64,000 nt of DNA, taken from assembly GCF_903645295.1 (NCBI RefSeq), contig NZ_CAHJXM010000002.1, forward strand, positions 100,001 through 164,000, given 5' to 3'. The stretch is from Bacillus sp. Marseille-Q1617. Its GTDB lineage: Bacteria > Bacillota > Bacilli > Bacillales > Bacillaceae_B. Numbering within the stretch: the first letter of the stretch is position 1; every line of letters starts with the position of its first letter. A program made the translations under genes and the position numbers. The notes under the pieces are model-generated. The model had not been told where the DNA came from and did not search any database. It saw only the letters and a list, made by a program, of their open reading frames with translations. Below, piece after piece: positions 11,755 through 22,436 of the stretch.

Positions 11755-12534
11755 GTGAAAAAGAGAATTATAGCCCTGATGGCAATTATTGGGCTAATGA
11801 CTGTTTTATCAGGCTGTACGGAATATAACCAGCCCATCACACCTGAAAGTTCAGGTTTTTGGAATGAATATATTGTGTGGCCATTATCACAATTAATTAC
11901 AATGGTTGCAGATTGGTTCAGCGGCTCCTATGGTATGGCGATCATCATTGTAACGCTGATCATCCGTTTAGCAATCTTACCTTTAATGATCAAACAAACG
12001 AAAAATTCCAAAGCGATGCAGGCATTGCAGCCTGAAATGAAAAAGCTTCGTGAAAAATACAGTTCAAAAGATGCTCAGACTCAACAAAAGCTGCAACAGG
12101 AAACAATGGCGTTATTCCAGTCACATGGAGTCAACCCTCTGGCAGGATGTTTCCCACTGATTGTTCAAATGCCTATTTTGATCGGATTTTATCACGCGAT
12201 TGTCCGTACAAGAGAAATTGCAGAACATAATTTCTTGTGGTTCGACCTTGGAGAAAGAGATATTATTCTGGCGGTCGTTGCCGGTATTACAACATTCATC
12301 CAGCAAAAGCTGATGATGGCAGGTACGGCGGATCAAAATCCTCAAATGGCCATGATGCTTTATATCATGCCGGTGATGATCGTGATCTTTGCCATCAACT
12401 TCCCGTCAGCCCTTTCACTATACTGGGTAATCGGTAATATCTTCATGATCGTTCAGACATATTTCATCAAAGGTCCTGATATCAGGGAAGTACAAGCTGC
12501 AAAAGCTGGTGGTTCGGGAGGAAAGAAAAAGTGA
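11755..12534 (+). CDS. spoIIIJ: Membrane protein insertase SpoIIIJ (YidC1)
   Basis: 259-residue YidC/Oxa1 insertase, a lipoprotein: signal peptide with lipobox LSGC at residues 18-21. Five-helix Oxa1 core follows ([21 protein letters not shown], then the cytosolic helical hairpin, then [20 protein letters not shown]). In B. subtilis SpoIIIJ inserts membrane proteins in growing cells and is needed for sigma-G activation in the forespore. GTG start with GGGAGG upstream. Its stop overlaps the jag start (GTGA), so the two are translationally coupled. Confidence 0.95.
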   Translation: MKKRIIALMAIIGLMTVLSGCTEYNQPITPESSGFWNEYIVWPLSQLITMVADWFSGSYGMAIIIVTLIIRLAILPLMIKQTKNSKAMQALQPEMKKLREKYSSKDAQTQQKLQQETMALFQSHGVNPLAGCFPLIVQMPILIGFYHAIVRTREIAEHNFLWFDLGERDIILAVVAGITTFIQQKLMMAGTADQNPQMAMMLYIMPVMIVIFAINFPSALSLYWVIGNIFMIVQTYFIKGPDIREVQAAKAGGSGGKKK

Positions 12535-13148
12535 GAGAAGTGAAAGCGACTGGTCAAACGGTGGAAGAAGCCATTGAATCAGCCTTGTCTCAACTGAACA
12601 TCACCAAAGAAGAAGCAGAAATCGAAGTTATAGACCAAGGTAAAAAAAGCCTGTTCGGACTGTTCGGCGGAAGACCTGCAGCCGTACAGGTGAAAAAAGC
12701 AATCAACCCGGTTGATGAAGCGAAAGATTTCTTGTTATCCGTAGCACGCGCAATGGGAGTGGAAGCTTCCATTGATGTGCATCAGAATGGCAGAGATATT
12801 GAATTTCGTTTATCAGGTGAAAAAATGGCCCTTTTAATTGGTAAAAGAGGACAAACCTTAAATGCACTTCAGCATTTGACGCAATTGGCGGCAAATAAGG
12901 TGTCCGATCAATTTTTAACCATTCTTTTGGATGCAGAAAACTATCGTGAGCGCCGCCGCCAGACTCTTACCAATCTGGCAGAGAGGCTTGCAGATAAAGC
13001 GCTGCGCACCAATCGCCCTGTTTCGCTGGAACCGATGCCTTCTTATGAAAGAAAAGTGATCCATACTGCGCTAGTGAATGCTAAAAAAGTGGACACGTAT
13101 TCTGAAGGCCGGGAACCGAATCGGTATATTGTCATTGCACCTAAATAA
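12531..13148 (+). CDS. jag: Jag/KhpB RNA-binding protein
   Basis: 205-residue SpoIIIJ-associated protein with three parts: Jag-N (about 1-50, [33 protein letters not shown]), a KH domain with [18 protein letters not shown] near 100-115, and an R3H domain ([30 protein letters not shown]). Known as KhpB/EloR, an RNA chaperone acting with KhpA in cell-elongation control. GTG start overlaps the spoIIIJ stop by four bases. A terminator follows. Confidence 0.95.
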   Translation: MREVKATGQTVEEAIESALSQLNITKEEAEIEVIDQGKKSLFGLFGGRPAAVQVKKAINPVDEAKDFLLSVARAMGVEASIDVHQNGRDIEFRLSGEKMALLIGKRGQTLNALQHLTQLAANKVSDQFLTILLDAENYRERRRQTLTNLAERLADKALRTNRPVSLEPMPSYERKVIHTALVNAKKVDTYSEGREPNRYIVIAPK

Positions 13149-13157
13149 GGTTGATAG

Positions 13158-13188
13158 AGACGATCCTTTTTGAGGGGTCGTCTTTTTG
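13158..13188 (+). terminator. Terminator after jag
   Basis: AGACGATCC, loop, GGGTCGTCT, then TTTTT. Ends the rpmH-side transcript before the DnaA-box cluster. Confidence 0.8.
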
Positions 13189-13320
13189 TTTGCTTCATGT
13201 TTCAACATTGTCTATCATGTTGATTTTGAAAATGAAACCTCGTTCCGCTTTTGATCCCTCTACTGTAAAACCCACTATGACAAATCCACCATACGCATCG
13301 AACTTCCAACACTGCCACCT

Positions 13321-13409
13321 TGTGGATATTCCTTTTTGACCCGGTTTATTGTTATTCACATGTGGATAAGTTAAAATAATAGAGATAAGAGAAAATAGTC
13401 TGTGGATAA
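13321..13409. promoter_or_regulatory. DnaA-box cluster between jag and mnmE
   Basis: Three same-direction boxes: TGTGGATAT 13321-13329, TGTGGATAA 13361-13369 (perfect), TGTGGATAA 13401-13409 (perfect). Spaced 40 bp start to start. The remaining part of this 394-bp spacer holds the jag terminator and no gene. DnaA-box clusters outside oriC are known in B. subtilis to lower free DnaA at the origin; the role here is inferred. Confidence 0.8.
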
Positions 13410-13542
13410 CGTGACAACAAAGGAAATTAGTTTCTTTTGTATTAAATAGGTTTGTGATATTCTAATAATTTGGGGAAACTTTGCTCTCTGAATTTCATTC
13501 GTTCATATAGATCAAAACCGATAAAAAAGAGAGGTGATAAGA

Positions 13543-14928
13543 ATGGAACTGGATACAATTGCAGCCATCTCTACCCCGATGGGTGAAGGAGCCATTGCCA
13601 TCGTTCGTTTGAGCGGGGATGAAGCCTTTGACATCGGAGCGAAAGTGTTTAGGGGAATGAAGGGTACTTCCATGAAGGAGTTTGCCTCTCATACCATTCA
13701 TTACGGACATATCATCGATCCGGATACCGAACAGGTAGTGGAAGAGGTTATGGTCTCTGTCATGAGAGGACCAAAAACCTTTACCCGTGAAGATATTATT
13801 GAAATCAATTGTCATGGCGGACTGGTTTCCGTCAATAAAGTTCTTCAGCTTGTCTTGAAGCATGGGGCGAGGTTAGCGGAGCCTGGTGAATTTACAAAGC
13901 GGGCCTTCTTGAATGGCCGCATCGATTTATCGCAGGCAGAAGCCGTCATGGATCTGATCCGTGCGAAAACGGACCGGGCAATGAACGTGGCTTTGAATCA
14001 GATGGAGGGACGCCTTTCCAATCTGATCCGGAAACTTCGTCAGGAAATCCTTGAGACCCTCGCCCATGTCGAGGTGAACATTGACTATCCGGAATACGAC
14101 GATGTGGAAGAAATGACCCATCATGTCCTATTGGAGAAATCAAAACACGTACGAGACGAAATTGATAAACTGATCCGGACATCCGAACAGGGGAAGATCC
14201 TTCGCGAGGGGCTATCCACTGTCATCATCGGACGTCCGAACGTAGGGAAATCTTCTTTATTGAACAGCCTTGTGCATGAAAATAAAGCAATCGTGACAGA
14301 TATCCCGGGTACGACCCGCGATGTCATCGAAGAGTATGTGAATGTACGCGGGGTGCCGCTCCGTCTTGTCGATACTGCAGGAATCCGCGAAACAGAAGAC
14401 ATTGTCGAGCGCATCGGTGTCGAACGCTCAAGGCAGGTTCTGAAAGAAGCGGATCTGATTCTGTTGGTACTCAACTATGCCGACGAGCTGACCCACGAGG
14501 ATGAACAGCTTTTTGAAGCGGTAAAAGGGATGGACGTCATCGTCATTGTGAATAAGACGGATCTTCCGCAAAAGATCGACTTGGGTCGAGTCAGGGAACT
14601 GGCAAAAGAACATCCTCTTGTGACCACGGCCTTACTTGAAGAAGAAGGGATCGATGAGCTGGAAGAAGCCATATCGTCCCTGTTCTTCGCCGGATCCATT
14701 GAATCAGGGGATATCACATATGTGTCGAACAGCCGTCACATCGCACTATTGAATCAAGCATCGCAAGCAATCAACGAAGCAATCAACAGTGTAGAAATGG
14801 GAACGCCGATCGATATCGCGCAAATCGATTTAACGAGAACATGGGAGCTGTTAGGTGAAATCATCGGCGACAGCGTCCATGAAAGCCTGATTGACCAGCT
14901 GTTTTCTCAATTCTGCTTAGGAAAATAA
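13543..14928 (+). CDS. mnmE: tRNA modification GTPase MnmE
   Basis: 461-residue GTPase that with MnmG installs the 5-carboxymethylaminomethyl group on wobble uridine 34. N-terminal folate-binding domain ([22 protein letters not shown]), helical domain, inserted G domain with [25 protein letters not shown] and NKTD, and the C-terminal CxGK motif ending FCLGK. ATG 13543 follows GAGGTG. It lies 56 bp before mnmG, probably one operon mnmE-mnmG-rsmG. Confidence 0.97.
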   Translation: MELDTIAAISTPMGEGAIAIVRLSGDEAFDIGAKVFRGMKGTSMKEFASHTIHYGHIIDPDTEQVVEEVMVSVMRGPKTFTREDIIEINCHGGLVSVNKVLQLVLKHGARLAEPGEFTKRAFLNGRIDLSQAEAVMDLIRAKTDRAMNVALNQMEGRLSNLIRKLRQEILETLAHVEVNIDYPEYDDVEEMTHHVLLEKSKHVRDEIDKLIRTSEQGKILREGLSTVIIGRPNVGKSSLLNSLVHENKAIVTDIPGTTRDVIEEYVNVRGVPLRLVDTAGIRETEDIVERIGVERSRQVLKEADLILLVLNYADELTHEDEQLFEAVKGMDVIVIVNKTDLPQKIDLGRVRELAKEHPLVTTALLEEEGIDELEEAISSLFFAGSIESGDITYVSNSRHIALLNQASQAINEAINSVEMGTPIDIAQIDLTRTWELLGEIIGDSVHESLIDQLFSQFCLGK

Positions 14929-14984
14929 ACATTATATTAGTTGGATGGGTGGACGACTCATCCATAAGGAGGAAAAAATAAACC

Positions 14985-16877
14985 ATGCAATATGACGCAG
15001 GACAATATGATGTCATTGTCATTGGTGCTGGACATGCCGGCGTTGAAGCGGGACTGGCTTCTGCCCGGATGGGAGCGAAAACGTTAATGGTGACCATCAA
15101 TCTTGATATGGTTGCCTTTATGCCGTGTAATCCATCTGTCGGCGGTCCGGCAAAAGGGATTGTAGTACGTGAAATTGATGCCCTCGGTGGTGAGATGGGG
15201 CGTAATATCGATAAAACGCATATTCAGATGCGGATGCTGAATACAGGGAAAGGTCCGGCTGTCCGTGCCCTTAGAGCGCAGGCAGACAAATTCCTTTATC
15301 AGCATGAAATGAAGCGCACGCTTGAAAATGAACCAAATATGACCCTCCTTCAAGGAATGGTCGAAGAGTTGATCGTCGAAGACGGTGAATGTAAAGGTGT
15401 CGTGACCATGACCGGTGCCGCTTATCGTGCAAAAACGGTCGTCATTACGACAGGTACATTCCTGCGCGGGGAGATTATTCTGGGAGACTTGAAATACTCC
15501 AGCGGTCCGAACAACCAGCAGCCTTCCATCCGCTTGGCGGATCATCTCAGGGAGCTTGGGTTTGATACGGTCCGTTTCAAAACGGGAACGCCTCCGCGTG
15601 TCAACAGCTCATCAATCGATTATTCCAAAACGGAAATTCAGCCGGGTGATGATGTACCGCGTGCGTTCAGTTATGAGACAACAAAATATATCACGGATCA
15701 GCTGCCTTGCTGGCTGACGTACACAAATGAAGAAACACATAAATTAATCGACGAGAATCTACATCGTTCTCCGATGTATTCAGGTATGATCAAAGGGACG
15801 GGCCCTCGTTACTGCCCAAGCATCGAAGATAAAGTGGTTCGTTTCCATGACAAGCCGCGTCACCAGATCTTCCTGGAGCCTGAAGGAAGAAACACGCAGG
15901 AAGTATACGTGCAAGGATTATCGACGAGCCTTCCTGAAGACGTGCAGCAAAAAATCCTTTCTACGATCCCTGGTCTTGAAAAGGTACAGATGATGCGTGC
16001 CGGATACGCGATCGAGTACGATTCAATCGTGCCGACCCAACTATGGCCGACACTTGAGACGAAAAAAATCAAAAATCTTTACACTGCAGGACAGATCAAC
16101 GGGACTTCCGGTTATGAAGAAGCTGCCGGACAGGGACTGATGGCCGGTATCAATGCTGCCTGCCGTGCCCTGGATAAAGAAGAAGTCATCCTCAGCCGTT
16201 CCGATGCTTATATCGGCGTATTGATCGACGATCTAATAACAAAAGGAACAAATGAGCCTTATCGCTTATTAACTTCCCGTGCTGAATACCGATTATTATT
16301 ACGACATGACAACGCAGATCTGCGCCTGACGGATATCGGGAAAAACATCGGGTTGATTTCCGACGAAAGATACCAGCGTTTCACTGAAAAGAAAGAAGCG
16401 ATCCAAGCTGAGAAGGAGCGTCTCGAAGGCATCCGCATCAAACCTGTGGAAGAAACTCAGGCCGTCATCCGTGAAGCTGGAGGCAGTGAACTGAAGGATG
16501 GCATTCTTGCAGCCGATCTATTGAAGCGTCCTGAAATGAATTACAGCCATATCAAACGCCTTGTACCAAGTGAGGCTGAGCTTTCTCCGGATGTTGAAGA
16601 ACAGGTAGAGATCCAAGTGAAGTACGAAGGATATATCGAAAAATCCCTTCAACAAGTCGATAAGCTGAAAAAGATGGAAAACAAAAAAATCCCTGAAAAC
16701 ATTGATTACGAAGCGATCAGCGGCTTGGCTTCAGAGGCCAGACAAAAACTGATTGAAGTGCGCCCGCTGTCACTTGCTCAGGCTTCTAGAATCTCAGGGG
16801 TCAATCCTGCTGACATCTCAATCTTGCTTGTGTATATCGAACAAGGGAAAATTGCGAAAGTTTCAGGCGATCAATAG
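14985..16877 (+). CDS. mnmG: tRNA uridine 5-carboxymethylaminomethyl modification enzyme MnmG
   Basis: 630-residue FAD protein (GidA), partner of MnmE. FAD-binding motif [12 protein letters not shown] at residues 11-22; further family marks [24 protein letters not shown], and [16 protein letters not shown]. Start ATG 14985 has AGGAGG eleven bases upstream. Length and sequence are normal. Followed 19 bp later by rsmG. Confidence 0.98.
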   Translation: MQYDAGQYDVIVIGAGHAGVEAGLASARMGAKTLMVTINLDMVAFMPCNPSVGGPAKGIVVREIDALGGEMGRNIDKTHIQMRMLNTGKGPAVRALRAQADKFLYQHEMKRTLENEPNMTLLQGMVEELIVEDGECKGVVTMTGAAYRAKTVVITTGTFLRGEIILGDLKYSSGPNNQQPSIRLADHLRELGFDTVRFKTGTPPRVNSSSIDYSKTEIQPGDDVPRAFSYETTKYITDQLPCWLTYTNEETHKLIDENLHRSPMYSGMIKGTGPRYCPSIEDKVVRFHDKPRHQIFLEPEGRNTQEVYVQGLSTSLPEDVQQKILSTIPGLEKVQMMRAGYAIEYDSIVPTQLWPTLETKKIKNLYTAGQINGTSGYEEAAGQGLMAGINAACRALDKEEVILSRSDAYIGVLIDDLITKGTNEPYRLLTSRAEYRLLLRHDNADLRLTDIGKNIGLISDERYQRFTEKKEAIQAEKERLEGIRIKPVEETQAVIREAGGSELKDGILAADLLKRPEMNYSHIKRLVPSEAELSPDVEEQVEIQVKYEGYIEKSLQQVDKLKKMENKKIPENIDYEAISGLASEARQKLIEVRPLSLAQASRISGVNPADISILLVYIEQGKIAKVSGDQ

Positions 16878-16896
16878 GCAAAGGAAGGGTAATAGC

Positions 16897-17613
16897 ATGA
16901 ATGTAGACCAATTCCAATCCATGCTCGAGGAGAAGGGGATTTCTCTTTCTCCCGGGCAATTAGATCAATTCGAACGTTATTTTGAAATTCTTGTCGAGTG
17001 GAATGAAAAGATGAATCTGACCGCCATCACGGACAAGGAAGAAGTATATTTAAAGCACTTCTATGATTCAATCAGTGCAGCATTTTTTATTGATTTTACC
17101 GATGTGAAAACGATATGTGATGTGGGAGCAGGTGCAGGGTTTCCAAGTATCCCTCTTAAAATCTGTTTCCCTCACCTACATATAACCATTGTCGATTCAT
17201 TGAATAAACGTATTTCATTCCTGAATCATCTGTCTAAAGAGCTGGGACTGGAGAATACTCATTTTTACCATGACCGGGCAGAGACCTTCGGGAAAAAGAA
17301 TGAACACCGTGAATCCTACGATATCGTGACAGCGAGGGCGGTGGCCAGAATGTCCGTGTTAAGCGAACTTTGCCTGCCACTCGTGAAAAAAGGCGGATTG
17401 TTCGTAGCGATGAAGGCTTCAAATGCCAGCGAAGAATTAAACACAGGGAAAAAAGCGATTGCGACACTTGGAGGACAGACAGAAAAAGTATTTTCATTTG
17501 TCCTTCCCGAAGAAGAAAGTGAACGTAATATCGTGAAAATAAACAAAGTAAAAGAAACACCTAATAAGTATCCAAGAAAGCCGGGTACACCAAATAAATT
17601 ACCGTTGGAATAG
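16897..17613 (+). CDS. rsmG: 16S rRNA (guanine527-N7)-methyltransferase RsmG
   Basis: 238-residue SAM-dependent methyltransferase (GidB) for G527 of 16S rRNA; loss gives low-level streptomycin resistance. SAM site [20 protein letters not shown] near residue 70, then [15 protein letters not shown] 16897 is chosen because AAGGAAGG precedes it and [18 protein letters not shown] matches the family start; the frame is open further upstream inside mnmG but that part would overlap mnmG. Confidence 0.96.
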   Translation: MNVDQFQSMLEEKGISLSPGQLDQFERYFEILVEWNEKMNLTAITDKEEVYLKHFYDSISAAFFIDFTDVKTICDVGAGAGFPSIPLKICFPHLHITIVDSLNKRISFLNHLSKELGLENTHFYHDRAETFGKKNEHRESYDIVTARAVARMSVLSELCLPLVKKGGLFVAMKASNASEELNTGKKAIATLGGQTEKVFSFVLPEEESERNIVKINKVKETPNKYPRKPGTPNKLPLE

Positions 17614-17760
17614 GACTTGAACCAGAAAGGTTCTTCTTCTATAGGAAAAATGGTATGCTTTTACTGTAGTGATTTGTGTGAATATGTCTAGATGAGGCAG
17701 GAACTTGTCATATTTTAGAGAATTATAATATAGGGAGTTTCTTAAAGGTGGTGTAGGAAG

Positions 17761-18621
17761 ATGAAGCATCCTTTCTCTCGTTTTTTTGGTCTGGGTGAAA
17801 AAGAGCAAGATGTTGAATCTGAAGAATCAAGTGTAGTGGAAGATCGAGATGAGGTAAAGAAAATACCAGTGGCTCAAATCGTTCCAAATCGCTTTCAACC
17901 AAGAACCGTTTTTAATGATGAAAAAATAGAAGAGCTATCCAGAACGATACACACGCATGGAATCATACAGCCGATCGTTGTCAGACAGTCGGCTGATGAT
18001 CAGTTTGAAATTATTGCAGGGGAACGCCGTTACAGAGCCGTTCAAAAACTTGGCTGGGAAACCGTTCCTGCCATCGTCAAAAACCTGAGCGATACCGAAA
18101 CGGCTTCAGTCGCTTTAATCGAAAACCTGCAAAGGGAAGAGCTTTCTCCGATTGAAGAAGCGATTGCCTACGGAAAATTGCTGGAATTGCATAATCTGAC
18201 CCAGGAAGCACTTGCTCAGCGTTTAGGAAAAGGACAGTCCACAGTGGCAAATAAGCTTCGTCTCCTAAAGCTTCCAGAAGAAATTCATCATGCTTTATTA
18301 GATAAGAAAATTACGGAACGACATGCACGTGCACTGATTCCATTGAAAAAACCCGAGAAACAGATCGAGCTTCTTGGTGAAATCGTCGAAAAAAGCTTGA
18401 ATGTCAAGCAGACAGAGGACAGAGTGGTAAAAATGCTGGAAGGCTCTGCCCAAAAACCAAAGCCGAAGCGTAAAGCATTCTCGAAGGACATGCGCATAGC
18501 CGTCAATACAATCCGTCAATCTCTTTCCATGGTCTCCGACAGCGGGATCAACCTCAACGCCGAGGAAGAAGAGCACGACGAATTCTATCAATTTACCATT
18601 CGCATTCCCAAGAAAAAATAG
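17761..18621 (+). CDS. noc: Nucleoid occlusion protein Noc
   Basis: 286-residue ParB-like CTP-dependent clamp that stops division over the nucleoid. The N terminus [15 protein letters not shown] is the amphipathic membrane-targeting helix typical of Noc. ParB/Srx-like CTPase part has [18 protein letters not shown] and [14 protein letters not shown]; the helix-turn-helix [22 protein letters not shown] follows. This ParB paralogue directly upstream of soj-spo0J is the Bacillus arrangement. I did not find an exact Noc-binding site (ATTTCCCGGGAAAT) in the window. Confidence 0.96.
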   Translation: MKHPFSRFFGLGEKEQDVESEESSVVEDRDEVKKIPVAQIVPNRFQPRTVFNDEKIEELSRTIHTHGIIQPIVVRQSADDQFEIIAGERRYRAVQKLGWETVPAIVKNLSDTETASVALIENLQREELSPIEEAIAYGKLLELHNLTQEALAQRLGKGQSTVANKLRLLKLPEEIHHALLDKKITERHARALIPLKKPEKQIELLGEIVEKSLNVKQTEDRVVKMLEGSAQKPKPKRKAFSKDMRIAVNTIRQSLSMVSDSGINLNAEEEEHDEFYQFTIRIPKKK

Positions 18622-18627
18622 ATTCAT

Positions 18628-18667
18628 AAAAAGCGAGAAACAGATATTGGGTGTTTCTTGCTTTTTT
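18628..18667 (+). terminator. Terminator after noc
   Basis: GCGAGAAACA, nine-base loop, TGTTTCTTGC, then TTTTTT. Confidence 0.8.
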
Positions 18668-18734
18668 GTTTGCTTTTTTTTAGGAATTTCATTATAGGTT
18701 TGTTCTGTTAATTACAACTCAACATAAGAAGACA

Positions 18735-18872
18735 GAGTGGATTGAAGCGGAAGGCACTTGACTCCGACGGGAGATAGAGGAAAGGTCGAGACCCCGCAGG
18801 CAGAATGCCGAGGAGGCTCGACTTCCTCCCCGCGGAAAGCAAGTGCCTGCAGCAGAAAGAAACGGTCTAGCA
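18735..18872 (+). repeat. Palindromic repeat, subfamily B, copy B3
   Basis: Forward B copy in the 505-bp noc-soj spacer. Arms GGCACTTG and CAAGTGCC; flanked by CAGAGTGGATTG on the left and AGAAACGGTC on the right, nearly as in copy B4 at 52917. The remaining spacer (18873-19126) is AT-rich with no gene. Confidence 0.9.
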
Positions 18873-19126
18873 TAAACCCTTCATTCATTAATTGATGACC
18901 AGCCTGGATATTTTCAATTTCAAATAATAATTTCCACGGAAATATGACATTTTTCACCGGGATTCTACTTTTCTTTTATGTAGAATTTATTTTTTCCAAT
19001 TATTGAAAGAGAAGCTTTCATTATTTTCAAAAAAGAATCAGACATTTTCCCTCGAATTTTGATAGAATAGAAGAATACGATGAAGAAAAACGACCAAGCT
19101 TGGCCGTTAAAAGGTAGGTGACAACC

Positions 19127-19888
19127 TTGGGAAGAATAATAGCGGTGACCAACCAAAAAGGCGGTGTGGGCAAAACGACCACTTCCGTTAATTTGGGTGC
19201 GTGCTTAGCATACATAGGGCAAAAAGTTCTGCTCGTAGATATCGACCCCCAAGGAAATGCCACGAGTGGTGTTGGAGTGGAAAAAGGTGATGTACATCAA
19301 TGCATTTATGATGTTCTCGTTGATGATGTCGATGTAAAAGAAACCATCAAACAATCCAAAGTCGAGAACCTTACAATTGTGCCTGCAACCATATCATTAG
19401 CAGGGGCGGAAATTGAATTAGTTCCCACCATATCTCGTGAAGTTCGATTGAAGAAAGCATTGGAAAAAGTCAAAGATGAATATGACTATATTATTATTGA
19501 TTGCCCGCCATCTTTAGGGCTCTTGACGATTAATGCACTGACAGCTTCGGATGCAGTCGTGATCCCGGTGCAATGTGAATATTATGCACTCGAAGGATTG
19601 AGCCAGCTTTTGAGCACGGTGCGCTTAGTTCAAAAACACCTGAATCATGAATTGATGATAGACGGTGTGCTGTTAACCATGCTGGATGCCCGTACTAACC
19701 TTGGAATTCAAGTCATCGAAGAGGTCAAGAAGTACTTTCAAGATAAAGTGTACCGCACAATTATCCCGCGTAATGTTCGCTTGAGTGAAGCACCCAGTCA
19801 CGGTGAACCCATCATTATTTATGATGCTAAGTCCAGGGGAGCGGAAGTTTATTTAGAACTGGCAAAGGAAGTGGTGGCGAATGGCTAA
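19127..19888 (+). CDS. soj: Chromosome-partitioning ATPase Soj (ParA)
   Basis: 253-residue deviant-Walker ATPase. P-loop KGGVGKTT near residue 12, DIDPQGNATSG, and IIDCPPSLGLLTINAL. Known to work with Spo0J in origin segregation and to control DnaA activity at oriC. I use TTG 19127, which gives MGRIIAVTNQKGG and the B. subtilis length; a GTG three codons earlier overlaps the ribosome site. Its end overlaps spo0J by eight bases. Confidence 0.97.
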   Translation: MGRIIAVTNQKGGVGKTTTSVNLGACLAYIGQKVLLVDIDPQGNATSGVGVEKGDVHQCIYDVLVDDVDVKETIKQSKVENLTIVPATISLAGAEIELVPTISREVRLKKALEKVKDEYDYIIIDCPPSLGLLTINALTASDAVVIPVQCEYYALEGLSQLLSTVRLVQKHLNHELMIDGVLLTMLDARTNLGIQVIEEVKKYFQDKVYRTIIPRNVRLSEAPSHGEPIIIYDAKSRGAEVYLELAKEVVANG

Positions 19889-20729
19889 AGGTTTAGGGAA
19901 GGGTATTAATGCCCTTTTTCAAAACGTACAATCTCCTCAAAATGAAGAAAGTGTTCAAGAAGTAAAGCTGAAAGACATACGGCCGAATCCTTATCAGCCG
20001 CGTAAAATTTTTGACCCTGGTGCAATCGAAGAGTTAAAGGAATCGATTTTGGAGCACGGGATTCTGCAGCCGATCATTGTCAGAAAGTCGATTAAAGGGT
20101 ACGAAATCGTGGTTGGAGAACGGCGTTACCGTGCAGCGACCGCTGCCAAGTTAGACGTTGTCCCTGTGGTGGTCCGTGAATTGAATGACCAGCAGATGAT
20201 GGAACTTGCCGTACTGGAAAACCTTCAGCGGGAGGATTTGACTCCGATTGAAGAAGGGGCAGCGTATCAGATGTTAATGGATAAGCTGAAAATCACCCAG
20301 GAGGAAGTGGCAAAACGCTTAGGGAAAAGCCGTCCTCATATCGCAAACCATATTCGGCTGCTTTCATTGCCGGCACCGATCCAAGAATTGATTTCTGAAG
20401 GGAAATTAACGATGGGTCACGGCCGTGCCTTGCTGGGATTGAAAAACAAAAAGAATCTTTCGACCCTCGTGAATCGTATCCTGAAAGAATCATTGAACGT
20501 TCGCCAGCTTGAAAAAATCGTCGGTGAAATGAACGGAAGTGTTTCACGTGAAACAAAGAAGCCTGAGAAGAAGAAAGATGTATTCATTAAAGAACAGGAA
20601 TCCATGCTGCGTGAGCGATTTGGAACAACGGTGACAATCAAACAATCCAAGAAAAAAGGGAAAATTGAACTTGAATTTTTCTCCAAGGAAGACTTGGACC
20701 GGATATTGGAGCTGCTTCAGGATAAATAA
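19881..20729 (+). CDS. spo0J: Chromosome-partitioning protein Spo0J (ParB)
   Basis: 282-residue ParB clamp that binds parS, slides using CTP, and loads SMC. N-terminal Soj-contacting part KGLGKGINALF, CTPase motif GERRYRAA near residue 79, ENLQREDLTPIEE, helix-turn-helix EEVAKRLGKSRPHIANHIRLL, and a C-terminal dimerisation domain. A parS site is embedded in its own coding sequence (codons 220-225). Overlaps soj, so coupled. Confidence 0.97.
   Translation: MAKGLGKGINALFQNVQSPQNEESVQEVKLKDIRPNPYQPRKIFDPGAIEELKESILEHGILQPIIVRKSIKGYEIVVGERRYRAATAAKLDVVPVVVRELNDQQMMELAVLENLQREDLTPIEEGAAYQMLMDKLKITQEEVAKRLGKSRPHIANHIRLLSLPAPIQELISEGKLTMGHGRALLGLKNKKNLSTLVNRILKESLNVRQLEKIVGEMNGSVSRETKKPEKKKDVFIKEQESMLRERFGTTVTIKQSKKKGKIELEFFSKEDLDRILELLQDK
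20540..20555. other. parS site inside spo0J
   Basis: TGTTTCACGTGAAACA, a perfect 16-bp palindrome and the B. subtilis parS consensus, in codons for SVSRET of Spo0J. Confidence 0.96.
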
Positions 20730-20762
20730 AGAACGCGGCTGAATTTAAAGGTTGAATCAGAG

Positions 20763-20808
20763 AAAGGACTGCCCCTTTTTATACAAAGGGTCAGTCCTCT
20801 TCCCTTTT
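20763..20808 (+). terminator. Terminator after spo0J
   Basis: AGGACTG-CCC, loop, GGG-TCAGTCCT with one bulge, then a T-rich tail (TCTTCCCTTTT). Confidence 0.65.
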
Positions 20809-20852
20809 AAGAAAATAGCAAAAAGATTCTAGTCTGGATAAGGGGAACGTGT

Positions 20853-21566
20853 ATGGTATTATTAGGGACGCTTGTAAATGGAGTATGTATTATTATCGGG
20901 ACGCTGCTTGGGGTCTTCCTTCACCGCATCCCCGAAAATATGAAGGGTACCGTGATGAAAGCCATTGGATTAGCGGTAGTTGTCCTTGGCTTGCAAATGG
21001 GACTGAAAAGCGAGAATTTCCTCGTTGTCATCATCAGTCTGGCTCTCGGGGCGGCCTGGGGGGAATGGATGAATTTAGAGGACAAGCTGAACGCAGTCGG
21101 TGCATGGTTGGAAAAGAAGCTGGGAAGCAAGAAAGAAACATCCATTTCACAAGGATTTGTTACTGCCACTTTGATCTTTGTCATTGGTGCAATGGCTGTC
21201 ATCGGGGCTCTTGACAGTGGTATAAGGGGAGATCATGATGTTCTCTATACAAAGTCGATCATCGATGGTTTCACTTCCTTGATCTTGACGACTACGTTGG
21301 GAATCGGGGTCATGTTTTCTGCTGTCCCGGTTGTCCTTTATCAAGGGCTGATCGCACTATTTGCCACTCAGATTCATCAATGGGTCCCGCAGGAGCTTAT
21401 GGATGCTTATATTGTGGAGATGACGGCGACCGGCGGTATCATGATTTTTGCCATCGGGCTGAACCTGATAGGAATCACCAAGATACGGGTAGCCAACTTA
21501 TTGCCGGGTATTTTAGTGGTAGCGCTTGTTGTCGGCGTGATCCACGCTTATCATTTATATATGTAA
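20853..21566 (+). CDS. DUF554 family membrane protein
   Basis: 237-residue integral membrane protein of the DUF554 family (YdfK/YqgA-like). About seven hydrophobic segments, with family-like GTLVNGVCIIIGTLLG at the start, GAMAVIGALDSGIRGDHDVLYTKSIIDGF in the middle and NLIGITKIRVANLLPG near the end. The family is thought to be a transporter of unknown substrate. It lies between spo0J and yyaC, a position seen in some Bacillus genomes but not in B. subtilis 168 as I recall. Confidence 0.9.
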   Translation: MVLLGTLVNGVCIIIGTLLGVFLHRIPENMKGTVMKAIGLAVVVLGLQMGLKSENFLVVIISLALGAAWGEWMNLEDKLNAVGAWLEKKLGSKKETSISQGFVTATLIFVIGAMAVIGALDSGIRGDHDVLYTKSIIDGFTSLILTTTLGIGVMFSAVPVVLYQGLIALFATQIHQWVPQELMDAYIVEMTATGGIMIFAIGLNLIGITKIRVANLLPGILVVALVVGVIHAYHLYM

Positions 21567-21570
21567 GCTG

Positions 21571-21606
21571 ACAAAAAGGGAGGCAATAGCGCCTCCCTTT
21601 TTTATA
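21571..21606. terminator. Bidirectional terminator between DUF554 gene and yyaC
   Basis: AAAAAGGGAGGC, loop, GCCTCCCTTTTTT; A and T tracts on both sides serve the two convergent genes. Confidence 0.88.
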
Positions 21607-22224
21607 TCAATGTAATTCTTCTCTCCACTTTTCAATGCTTATTGCATTCCTGCGTTCGATGATTTCTTCAGCCAGCACAATGGCTTCCACCATCGTTTTC
21701 GCCATCTTCATCACAAGGTTTAATCGGGTATTTTGAAGGACAAAGAACTCCATGAAGCCACTGACGTTCACAATCCCAGTGAGGTGTATGTTCCCTACCT
21801 CGGGCAGTTCTTTATTAACACCTGCACCCGGTTTTAACGGTCCATCACACAGCTGGATGGCCCCCACACTTTTCAATCTGCCAAGACAGGCATCAATCCC
21901 AATGATAAATGGATTGAGGTGCTTCCCTTTGATCTCCTGTATCTTCTCCTCAAGGTTCACCGCATGAATCGGATCATCCAGGGTCCCGTACACATGAAAT
22001 ATGCCTATGGCCTGCTCTTCCAGCAGGGATCCTATCAATGGACCCAACGAATCACCAGTGGATCGATCGGTGCCTATACAAACAAATACAATCGGACGTG
22101 TCCTATATAGAGTGGGAAGTATGGATGCCAGTTGAACGGAAAGATCCCTTGCAGCGTGCTCATCCTGATGAAAGACCCTGAAAGGCTCAGATTTCCGTTC
22201 GAATAGTCCTTTTTTAAGATTCAT
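21607..22224 (-). CDS. yyaC: Spore protein YyaC (GPR-endopeptidase-related)
   Basis: 205-residue member of the YyaC family, structurally related to spore proteases such as GPR; made in the forespore in B. subtilis. Visible: VFVCIGTDRSTGDSLGPLIG, FIIGIDACLGRLKSVGAIQL, KPGAGVNKELPEVGNIHLTG. ATG 22224 gives the exact B. subtilis length and has GGAGTGG upstream; a GTG three codons earlier is less likely. Convergent with the DUF554 gene. Its substrate is not known. Confidence 0.92.
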   Translation of the reverse strand: MNLKKGLFERKSEPFRVFHQDEHAARDLSVQLASILPTLYRTRPIVFVCIGTDRSTGDSLGPLIGSLLEEQAIGIFHVYGTLDDPIHAVNLEEKIQEIKGKHLNPFIIGIDACLGRLKSVGAIQLCDGPLKPGAGVNKELPEVGNIHLTGIVNVSGFMEFFVLQNTRLNLVMKMAKTMVEAIVLAEEIIERRNAISIEKWREELH

Positions 22225-22436
22225 GACTTCCACTCCTTTGATTGGTAGGTTTCCGGGAAAGAGTTTTTATCATTATACGGCCGATATTGTTTTTTCATAC
22301 ATAAAGAAGGATGATTTTTCATAAAATAAAAAATTTCGTTTTAATTTGTAAGTATAGGTTAGAACTACCCAAGGTTCGGGAAACTTGATAGAATAATACG
22401 TAACTTATTACTGAAAAAAGCAGGTGATACTTCAAT

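Noticed and set aside
22250..22270. Possible Noc-binding site (GTTTCCGGGAAAG)
   Set aside because: One base short of the ATTTCCCGGGAAAT palindrome and outer bases differ, so symmetry with the known site is lost.
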